This document shows positions 55,899 to 64,000 of a stretch of 64,000 nt of DNA, piece by piece (the stretch's first letter is position 1; every line of letters begins with the position of its first letter). The notes beneath the pieces were generated by a model, which was not told the origin of the DNA, made no database searches, and worked only from the letters and a program-made list of their open reading frames with translations. This stretch comes from Boesenbergia rotunda. Its lineage: Eukaryota; Streptophyta; Magnoliopsida; Zingiberales; Zingiberaceae. The DNA is taken from assembly GCA_024364735.1 (NCBI GenBank), contig JAGFNQ010005198.1, positions 297,320 through 361,319 on the forward strand, given 5' to 3'. Made by a program: the position numbers and the translations under genes.

Positions 55899-57308
55899 TG
55901 AGGGCGAACCTTTTATCCTTTTTGCCACTGTCCTTCATCTGTCAGCCATATTGTCAGCGGTGGCGTCAAGAATTTCATACGAGAGGGACAAAAGATATAC
56001 ATTAATGTTGAAGGGGGACAATAGTATATCGTTGCCCATCATTTGTCTCTCACCATCACCCCCACTTTGCCTCCATCCCTACATGTTGATGTTGACGACA
56101 TTGTAGTCACTTGTTGCCAATTTCATTGTTGCTTGCAACGATCCTTTGGATTCTAGCTTGCATCTCTCTTTGTTTTTTTTTATTGATAATTTAGATGTCC
56201 AAACTTCATCCAATTAATTTTGGAGGTAGTCTGGTTAAATTTGAAACACAACTTATATACATTTAGAGATCGATGTCTAGAATATGTATTCGTCCTTAAT
56301 TAAAGATATATTCTTATCGCTCTCGTTCTCAGCCCTCTTACCCGTGCCATTCTTGCTATTTGAAGGAACAACCATTGTTAGCTGAAGTAGCAACTGTCGT
56401 CTTGTAGTGATAGTAATAGGCACGACCCCACCACAATCAATGTAGTGGTCAGCCATTAACAAGTTGGGACGTACGGACCAGGATAATGTGACATTAGTTT
56501 CGAGGATTAGAAAAATTATTCTCGAGATGAGAGGGGCAGCCACAAGGAAACAGCTTACTCATAAACCTACACTTTTGTAATCTTAATTTAATTCCTAAAA
56601 AAAATGATCCTAGAGGTTCCATTTTCTATAAATCATGATACAATAACTTATATAATTAAAAATGAAATAAAGTAAGTATTTTCTTATGAATTATATTGTC
56701 GATGTGCAATAGAGTTTTTGTTAAAATACCGAAATTTAAGGGTTGAATAAGTAAATTTCGAAAATTAGGGGCTTAGTTGGAAATTTTCAAATTTGGAGGG
56801 CCCGAATCCTAGGGAAGGTAAAATCCACTGACCAGGAGTGGAAAGTCCTAGTGAGTAACGATACGGTCAACGGTTGACGATAAAGATCGTCAAAAGGACC
56901 GTCAAATGGGATTTGGCCGTCAAAGAGATCGAGAGTCGCCAAAGGGGCCGCTAAATTAGGATTTGACGGCCAAAGAAATCGAAGGACCAGGTCGTTACAG
57001 TTTTTTACTATTTTGAACAAGTTAATTTAGTATTTAGAATAAGTCTATTTAGTTTTATTAAAAAAAATTTGTATGAAAAATAAATAATGTTATTGATATA
57101 TAAAAGGAGTTATTTAGGATCCTATATAGAATTTTAAGAGTTAATAAAATTTTAATTTACAATAGAAGAATAAATCTTTAAGAAATACAACCATTAAAAA
57201 TATATATTTTTTAAAAGATAATCAAATCACTAGGAACTAAAGTTAGTCGACTTAAAGACATCAACGTTTGTAAAGACATATCCACATTTGTATAACTAGT
57301 TATATTAT
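55899..57308. other. Spacer
   Basis: No gene is supported. A stretch at 56820-56990 repeats CGTCAAA/GGGATTTG words. Otherwise it is AT-rich. Confidence 0.45.
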
Positions 57309-59035
57309 TTTTTTTTTTCATTATTGCTGATAATTTTGTCCATTAAAATTGCTCATTATTGCACAAGACTTGCTTTTCTAGTGTTATCATGCAAATAAAG
57401 AATATATAAGATCAATGTGACACAAGTAATCAAATTTTATGTGTCATGTAGATATATATCTCCTAGTTTCTATTCATATGAATAAATCTCATAATAAATA
57501 GCTATGATTTACAATGAAACATCAATATTTTGCAACAATTTGTCCACACTAGACCAATTTGTTATATTCCATGTTTCTTTTTAAATCAGAAAAATCAAGA
57601 TTAGAAGTATATCATCTAACAAATTTGAGATTTAATCCTATCAAAATTATTCAAATTTTTGTTTGAGAATCCTTTGTAAATCGCTAGCTAGAGTATTATA
57701 CAATACAATATATATAGTATAGTGTCAAATATATGTGATTATAATTAATATATTTTTTATTTTATTTTTCTGTGCTACTCACACTGGGCCAAAGTAAGCT
57801 CCACTGTTGGTTATAGTTTTTTTTTTCATTATTGGCGACAATTTTGTCCATTAAAATTGCTCATTATTGTAGTGTTATCATTCAAATAAAGAATATATAA
57901 CATCAATGTGACACGAGTAATTAATTTTGATGTATCATATATATAGAGATATATCTCTCCTGATTTTTATTTTCACACTATAAAAATAATAACAAATAGC
58001 GACGGACGAAATTCGTCGCTATTCCGTCGCAAAACACTAATAGCGACGGATTGAGCGCCGTTGGGCGAACACCTGTCACAGTGATGGAGTAGCGACGGCG
58101 GAAAAAAACCTGTCGCTAATGTGATTTGGCGACAGGCATATAAGCCGTCGCAATGGTATGTTAGCGACGGACATTTAAGCCCGTCGCAAAACCCCGCTAA
58201 ATATGTGGTGACGTGTCCCGAAAGAATTTAGCGACGGACGGTCAAATATCCGTTGTAACTCTTTCATTATAGCGACGGATTTGGTCAATATCCGTCGCTA
58301 ATCTATCGTAATAGCGACGGATACAGTCAAAATCCGTCGCTAATATATCGTGATAGCGACGGAAAAGTCAATTTTCCGTCGCTATTTGCGACGGGTTTTT
58401 AAAAAACTCCGTCGCTAAATCTGGAAAAAATTTCACAACCAAATGCTATTTTTACAACATCACATAGATACATCAATAATTTACACAAAATAATAATCCA
58501 CTGATCCAAACAAACAACAAATAAGAGTATATTTTACAACATCTAAACAAACATCAAACAAAAATAATTATTACAATATCCAAACATTCAAACAAGAGTA
58601 AATATTTCACTATCCAGTCCAAACTTTTATTTCCAAACTTATACAATCCAAACTTTCAAATAAGAGTAAGCATCTAAACTTTCATTTCTAATATCGAATC
58701 CAAACAAAAATAATATCCAAATGTATACATCAAAATCTCATAATAGATATCTATGATTTACAATGAAACATCAATATTTTACTATAATATGTGCACACTG
58801 GGCAGATTGTATTGTATTGTATTTCATTTCTAACAATTTATCATATTCCATTTAAAAAAAAAATCAGAAGAATCAAGAATCGAAGTTTATCATCAAATAA
58901 ATTTGAGATTTAATTCCATCAAAATTGTTCAAATTTTAGCTTGAGAATCCTCCGGAAATCATGAGTTAGGCTAGAGTATTTTATATACAATACAATAATA
59001 TATAGTATAGTGCCAAATATAATTATATTTTGTCA
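57309..59035. repeat. Local duplication of about 470 bp, second unit interrupted
   Basis: 57309-57780 is homologous to 57818-57975 plus about 58736-59035, for example CATTATTG-YGAYAATTTTGTCC, ATGATTTACAATGAAACATC and GAGATTTAAT. The intervening 57976-58735 is an EnSpm-type terminal fragment. Confidence 0.82.
57976..58735. mobile_element. EnSpm/CACTA terminal fragment, left-facing
   Basis: It starts CACTATAAAAAT, a CACTA-type terminus, followed by many AGCGACGGA / TCCGTCGCT subterminal repeats to 58430 and then an AT-rich, non-coding part. The other terminus is missing: it ends in the flanking duplication without TAGTG. Confidence 0.8.
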
Positions 59036-59040
59036 TTTTG

Positions 59041-59501
59041 TCTGATCCTTTCACTTCAATGTTAATTGGGGAATGCAACAAATGCAAATAGACAACTCAA
59101 GTAGAACATTAAGAAATAGACTAATCAAGTAGAACATTAATAAATATATATTCTATATCGTGTTCTAGTCAACTAATATGGGTATTATTCAAAAAAGAAA
59201 ACAAGAAGAAGGGAATCAGTCGCAAATTGTGTGATTCAGTCAAGGCCAATCGACTAATATTGGTTGAGTTTCGAATGATGAACCCGAGATGAAGCAATCA
59301 TCATAGGAATTAATTAGTCACAAGCCGTGGAAATCAATTGTATTAGTTGATTATTAATCGGTGCCATATTAGTAAAATTATGTCGACGAAGCATTTCATG
59401 GGGAAGAAGTTTTACAAGAGGTCCAGAGGACACAAACAACAGTATATGTCGTATTATTATTGTCGTATTCTATTATATGCTTTCTTATTCTCTATTGTAA
59501 G
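59041..59501. other. Spacer
   Basis: No gene is recognised. Confidence 0.45.
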
Positions 59502-59519
59502 CCTCTTGTACTCTTATTG

Positions 59520-59763
59520 GTATGAATCAAACAGTAAACAAATTAAACTTAGGATGATCGATTCGGTTTCACGGAAGTTTTCCATCGGTCATCAAGATAA
59601 ATCGGGAAGCGCTCGCGGTGACAATCTAGATGCCCAACATCCCAGGATTCGTGCCCCATTTAAAAAAAAAATTCCTGTAAAATACGTCGTAACTGGGAAT
59701 CGAACTGCGGATACCTAAGTTAACAACTAGTTACCTTATCGCTACACCATAGTCCCGGGGGCA
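59520..59763 (-). mobile_element. SINE with 18-bp target-site duplication
   Basis: It is a full family copy on the minus strand (head GGGACTATGGTGTAGCGA, B box GGTTCGATTCCC-like). CCTCTTGTACTCTTATTG is repeated exactly at 59502-59519 and 59764-59781. Confidence 0.92.
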
Positions 59764-59781
59764 CCTCTTGTACTCTTATTG

Positions 59782-60174
59782 ACAAACGTGCAAGAGGTTT
59801 CTTTATCTCCAACATCTTAATAAAGAGGATTTTTAGAGTGACCTTACTGTGTAGTATGTGTGTTCTATTATTTGCATTGTTAGTTTATTTTATGACCTTA
59901 CAGGAATTGTAACAAGAAAGTTTTTTTTTTCCTAACACCATGATCCAATTTTAATTATCACTTAAAATTTTATTGGACATTTTTTTTATCAATTGTATTT
60001 TCATTTCAATTTGAATGTATTCTTGTCAATTTTAATATGTGAATGACGAAGCTGAAAAAAGAACTTTTATTATAAAAAATGATAATTTGTAAAAGTTTTT
60101 GATTTACTTGACAACATGATGACCTAATCTAAACCTAACATGATTCAATCTAGCCCCTAATACATTTTCCATAT
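59782..60174. other. AT-rich spacer
   Basis: No gene is seen. Confidence 0.45.
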
Positions 60175-60310
60175 ATCCGTTGCTACGATAGCTCTGCGAC
60201 GACATTTCAGTCGACGGCGCCAACTCCGTCGCTAATCCGTCGTTATTAGTGTTTAGCGACGGAATAGCGACGGAATCCGTCCGTCGCTATTACTGGTAAT
60301 TTTTGTAGTG
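60175..60310. mobile_element. EnSpm/CACTA terminal fragment, right-facing
   Basis: It ends ATTTTTGTAGTG, the inverse of CACTACAAAAAT, preceded by AGCGACGGA / TCCGTCGCT subterminal repeats. Its reverse complement aligns with the first ~110 bases of 57976-58735. The flanking trinucleotides of the two fragments do not match, so they need not be one element. Confidence 0.78.
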
Positions 60311-60466
60311 CTTGTAATTTATTAAATAAAAATTCTAATGAATCTTTTTAAAAATTTATACTAATAAAACTCTGATCGTCCTTAAAATTAAAGAGAGATA
60401 GAAGCGATTATTCTCTTGGTTAGCGTTTCAACTTTTAGATATGAGCAATGAGGGCATCCGCAATGA

Positions 60467-60502
60467 CTCGTTAATCGAGCGTTATAACGCTCGATTAACG
60501 AG
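60467..60502. promoter_or_regulatory. Perfect 36-bp palindrome near Harbinger terminus
   Basis: CTCGTTAATCGAGCGTTA is followed directly by its exact reverse complement. It lies 15 bases inside the terminus. The MITE has the same site at 31452-31487 with two mismatches. A role as transposase or ORF1 binding site is inferred from position only. Confidence 0.6.
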
Positions 60503-60923
60503 CATCGCGCGTTAAAACCATTGTGGATGCCGCGTTAATGTGGGCCCGCGATGAACGCGTTCAGATGTTTGAACGCGTTCATCGCGCATGACCTGGCATC
60601 CTGATCGGTCTGGTGACCGATCAGGCTCCTGCCTGATCGGTCTGGAGTCTAGCTCCTGCCTAATTGGTCTGGTGACCGATCAGGATGCTGATCAGATTGA
60701 TTTTAGAGACACAACGGTCACCCAAACGTTCACCCAAACGGTCATAAACAAACGGTCATAAACAAACGGCTATTTTAATTCAAAAAATAAATTTTTTATC
60801 TATAAATACTCATCAACTCTCATTCCAATCTTCAAACACATCCCTTCTAATCACTCTAATTCCAATATTCAAAGACCTTCCTTCCTCCTCTTAAAAATCT
60901 CATCTCTAATATTTTCTTCCGAA

Positions 60924-62081
60924 ATGGATGAAAATAATCGTGGGTTTTTTAGAAATTTTTTAGAAAATACTTCTTCTCAAAATTCCCAAACTCCACCAAA
61001 TTATCCATATTTTCCATATCCACCAAATTACCCACATAATCCATACCCACCAAATAATCCATATGGTTCATATCCACCTAATTATCCATATAATCCATAT
61101 CCACAAAATTATCCATCCAATCCACTTACAACCGGCATGCCTTTTACATCTCCGACGGAAAGTGATCCATTTACTCCGACTTTTGTTCCAGAGACTCAAG
61201 TGTCCGACCGTGAATCTCCAATCGAAGTTGTTAATTTAGAGAAAGCGGATGCTGGCGCTGCGAGCAGAAGAAAACGATCAACATGGAGTAAGTCTGAAGA
61301 TGAAATTTTGGCAAGATCATTTGTCACTATCAGCGACGATCCAATCATCGGCAATGATCAGAAGATGGATGCTTTCTGGGGTCGTGTTGCTAGCTACTAC
61401 AACGAGAATCGTCCTCAAGGTACACCCAACAGAAATCCAAGTATAATACAATCGCACTGGCACAATACCATACAAAAAAAGGTATATTACTTCAACGCAA
61501 ATTACAATAGCATTTATAGTGCATATCGTAGCGGCCACAGTGATGAGGATATATTGCGGTTTGCGTACGAAAAATATCGTGAAGAAAATAATGGCGTTGC
61601 ATTTAATCTTGAGCATGTGTGGAGGATAGTAAAAGACCGTCCAATGTTTACTCCACAATCTGTTGATCACATTGTTAGCACAAAGAAGGCAAGAACCTCA
61701 GAGTCGAGAGCAAGCAACACGTCATCTAGCCAAGATACTAGTCTACATGTAGACCTAAATGAAGAAGAAGCTCGTCCAATGGGTCAGAAGGCAGCAAAAA
61801 GAAAAGGAAAAGGCAAAATGAAATCAGACATTGAAGGTATGACAACAAATTTGGGTAATATGTTTGCAAAATTTTCAGAGTATACAAGCATCAAAAAGAC
61901 TGAAGTTGGAATGAAACAAAAACAACTCGAAATTGAAGAGATGAAAGCAAAGGCTGCCTTAGCTAAAGTTAAATTTAAGGAATATGCAATCCTTTTGAAA
62001 GACACCTCACAAATGACACAAGAGCAATTTATCATTCATCAACATTTATGTCAAGAGATTAAGAAGAGATGGAATCTGTAA
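60924..62081 (+). CDS. Harbinger ORF1, Myb/SANT-like DNA-binding protein (385 aa)
   Basis: The frame is intact from ATG to stop. Residues 24-68 are a Tyr/Pro/Asn-rich tract built on NYPYNPYPP-like units. Residues 115-186 are a trihelix/SANT-like domain (RRKRSTWSKSEDEILARSF, FWGRVASYYNENRP, SIIQSHWHNTIQKK), and YRSGHSDEDILRFAYEKY follows. The conserved VWRIVKDRPMF lies at 232-242 and a basic KRKGKGKMK, a likely nuclear signal, at 292-300. The end (330-352) is a coiled coil. In PIF/Harbinger elements this protein partners the transposase and binds near the element ends. It shows no damage although ORF2 is broken. Genome annotations often give such ORFs unrelated names. Confidence 0.9.
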   Translation: MDENNRGFFRNFLENTSSQNSQTPPNYPYFPYPPNYPHNPYPPNNPYGSYPPNYPYNPYPQNYPSNPLTTGMPFTSPTESDPFTPTFVPETQVSDRESPIEVVNLEKADAGAASRRKRSTWSKSEDEILARSFVTISDDPIIGNDQKMDAFWGRVASYYNENRPQGTPNRNPSIIQSHWHNTIQKKVYYFNANYNSIYSAYRSGHSDEDILRFAYEKYREENNGVAFNLEHVWRIVKDRPMFTPQSVDHIVSTKKARTSESRASNTSSSQDTSLHVDLNEEEARPMGQKAAKRKGKGKMKSDIEGMTTNLGNMFAKFSEYTSIKKTEVGMKQKQLEIEEMKAKAALAKVKFKEYAILLKDTSQMTQEQFIIHQHLCQEIKKRWNL

Positions 62082-62235
62082 TTTTCATTTGTTGTTATTT
62101 AATTATTGTACTTTTCAATTAATGTAATTTTCGAACATTGTCCTTTTAAATTAATGTAATTTCCTATTATTTTACTTTCTTAACTTGATTTATAATTTCT
62201 GGTTAATTAATATAACCGTTGCAAACTAGCCATTG

Positions 62236-62410
62236 GAACATAGCTGTTATAATATGGCAGTTGGAATATAGCTGTTGTAATATGACAGTTGGAATATATC
62301 TGTTGTAATATGACAGTTGGAATATAGCCGTTGTAATATAGCCGTTGTAATATGGCAGTTGGAATATGACCGTTGTAATATGACTGTTAGAATATAGTCG
62401 TTGACAAGAA
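62236..62410 (+). repeat. 28-bp tandem repeat between ORF1 and ORF2
   Basis: About six units of TGGAATATAGCTGTTGTAAT-ATGNCAGT lie in the intergenic part of the Harbinger element. Half-units (GTTGTAATATGRC and GTTGGAATATAGC) also repeat. Confidence 0.88.
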
Positions 62411-62502
62411 CAAATAAATAGACACCTTGTGCTCTACAATTTTTCATTCTCCAAGTAGCTGACGAATTCGTTTCCTCTTCATTCTTCATTCTTCCTCCAA
62501 TT

Positions 62503-63810
62503 ATGTTTCAATCTTCAAGTAGCACCACGTCCGACTCGACAAGTGAAAATGAAGTCCATGTTGAAGATGTTGATGAATGTTATGATCCAGGGAATGAGCT
62601 AATGTCATTGATACTTCAACAAAGCCGAGAAATAGTTGAAGCACATCAAAGTAATAACGAGATGCGGCGAAGAAGAAGGTTTATTCAAAGAAATCGTGAA
62701 GCCGGGCATGTGAGACTCTTCAATGATTATTTCTCCACAAATTCAGTGTATCCAGATCAAATATTTCGAAAACGATTTCGCATACGAAGAGATTTATTTT
62801 GTCGCATAGTGAATGCACTTGAGAGTCGTTCATCATTTTTTAGTAAAGGGATGATGCTGCGAGTAGACAAGGCTTGACACCATTACAAAAATACACAGCT
62901 GCGATTCGCCAATTAGCTTATGGAGTCCCAGCCGACCATCTTGACGAGTATCTACGCAGGGGTGAATCAACCGCCATTCAATGTCTTTTCAAGTTTTGCG
63001 TTTATGTGGTTGAACTATTTGGAGATCAATACTTGAGAAGACCAAATGCTGATGATGTTCAACGTCTTCTTCAATTGCATGATGAGAGGCACGGCTTCCC
63101 CGGAATGTTAGGTAGCCTTGATTGCATGCATTGGGAATGGAAAAATTGTCCAGTTGCTTGGAAAGGACAATTTACAAGAGGGCATGGATCACCAACAATC
63201 GTGCTTGAAGCGGTCGCGTCTCAAGATTTGTGGATATGACATGCATTCTTTGGTATCGCAGATTCACATAATGATCTTAATGTGTTATATGAATATCCCA
63301 TATTCAATAATGTCTTGCAAGGAAATGCCCCGGAGATTAATTTCACGGTCAACGACACTCAATACAAGAAGGGGGTATTATCTAACAGATGGAATATATC
63401 CGGAATGGGTTACTTTCGTGAAGGCTTTTCCTTGTCCGGAAGATCCCAAGAGGAGATTGTTTAAGGAAAGACAAGAGGCTGCAAGGAAAGATGTGAACGA
63501 GCATTTGGGGTGCTTCAAGCTCGATGGGCAATTGTCAGAGGTCCAGCTCGTTATTGGTATAGAAAAAAGTTTAAAACATATTATGTTAGCGTGCATTATT
63601 TTGCACAACATGATTGTAGAAGATGAGGGGGATCACGTGACAAATTGGTACAACGATGAAGGTGACGAACCAGCACAACCTGTCCAAGGCTCAAACCGAG
63701 GATTTCATGATTATCTCCAGATAAATTCTCAACTACGTGACAGTCATGTGCATCACCAACTTCGTGCCGACTTAGTTGAACATATTTGGTCACAATATAA
63801 CAACCCCTGA
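62503..63810 (+). pseudogene. Harbinger ORF2, DDE_Tnp_4 transposase, broken
   Basis: The N-terminal frame (62503-62877) has MRRRRRFIQRNREAGHVRLFNDYF and FRKRFRIRRDLFCRIV. A frameshift near 62843-62850 is needed to reach GLTPLQKYTAAIRQLAYG. The first catalytic Asp lies in LGSLDCMHWEWKNCP. A nonsense change (TGA at 63237-63239 for the usual Trp in DLWIWHAFFG) interrupts the frame just before the second Asp (HNDLNVL). An extra G in the G run at about 63371-63375 shifts the frame again before YYLTDGIYPEW. The Glu region (usual RKDVERAFGVL) is out of frame, between two compensating one-base shifts near 63492 and 63570. The end, IMLACIILHNMIVEDE, is in frame. The enzyme cannot be made. Confidence 0.92.
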
Positions 63811-64000
63811 ATTTGTATTTTATTATTTCACTTTATGTTAATTTATATGTTATCTTTTAATTATATGCAAGTGTATTTTTTTTAATATTGTTCTCTATCA
63901 TTTCAAATTTTAATAATAATTTTTTTAAATAATGATAAAAATATTTAAAAATATTTATTATTTATTTATAAAATAATATTATATAATATATTTAAAATAT

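Larger units (their letters stand above)
60452..64000 (+). mobile_element. PIF/Harbinger element, right end outside window
   Basis: The left terminus GGGCATCCGCAATGA matches the GGGCATCCACAACTG end of the 649-bp MITE at 31437-32085. Next come a perfect 36-bp palindrome, GATCGGTC hairpins, ORF1 (Myb/SANT-like) and ORF2 (DDE transposase, broken). This two-gene order is the PIF/Pong-type layout. The right terminus is not reached. The sequence after 63810 is AT-rich. Confidence 0.9.

Noticed and set aside
59347..59718. 123-codon plus-strand frame
   Set aside because: Its second half runs into the SINE insertion at 59520, so it is a chance fusion frame.
1..64000. A novel multi-gene functional system
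   Set aside because: All longer frames belong to transposable elements or to the few host genes named. No cluster of unexplained conserved frames is present.

Overview
The window is nuclear DNA of a flowering plant. The evidence is the last exon of an Alfin-like PHD protein, two vascular TED7-like genes, a class II tRNA-Ser, a tRNA-derived SINE family and many plant-type LTR, Harbinger, hAT and EnSpm elements. The repeat style suggests a monocot, perhaps Zingiberales, but this is a weak inference from composition. Ordinary genes are sparse. Four loci look functional: the Alfin-like exon (1-233), tRNA-Ser(AGA) (1221-1302) and the two TED7-like genes (26141-26875 and 38246-38962, both minus strand). 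Most of the rest is nested transposable elements in various states of decay.

Layout. 1-9400: gene end, tRNA gene with a decayed tandem copy, SINEs (including a run of five), foldback MITEs (one split by a 1.96 kb solo LTR) and a Tourist-like MITE. 9800-16934: a Ty1/copia element on the minus strand. It has both LTRs, an internal deletion marked by a tRNA-Asn-like sequence, and a 2.3 kb solo LTR inside RNase H. 18290-22640: a dead hAT-type transposase split by a 2.27 kb solo LTR. 21501-27842 and 32828-39921: two copies of a ~6.3 kb segmental duplication, each carrying part of the dead hAT gene, SINEs, a MITE and one TED7-like gene. The second copy gained a TRIM element and a 146 bp tandem duplication. 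Between the copies lie a copia gag remnant and a 649 bp Harbinger-type MITE.

39923-49436: a degenerate Ty3/gypsy element of Tat-like layout (LTR, gag, protease, 80 bp minisatellite, antisense ORFs) lacking RT and integrase and interrupted by another solo LTR. 49437-51814: a copia pol pseudogene joined at an 18-G run. 52609-53605: a second copy of the 31104-32805 repeat that keeps the empty target site of the Harbinger MITE. 54924-60310: a non-autonomous hAT element, local duplications, EnSpm/CACTA ends and a SINE. 60452-64000: a PIF/Harbinger element with an intact ORF1 and a broken transposase ORF2, running off the window.

No operon-like or defence-like system is present, and I see no clearly new biological system. 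The strongest observations are structural: exact target-site duplications that let insertions be ordered, a paralogous empty site, a tRNA-like sequence at a retroelement deletion junction, palindromic GATCGGTC arrays shared by unrelated element classes, and diverging promoters of the duplicated TED7-like genes.
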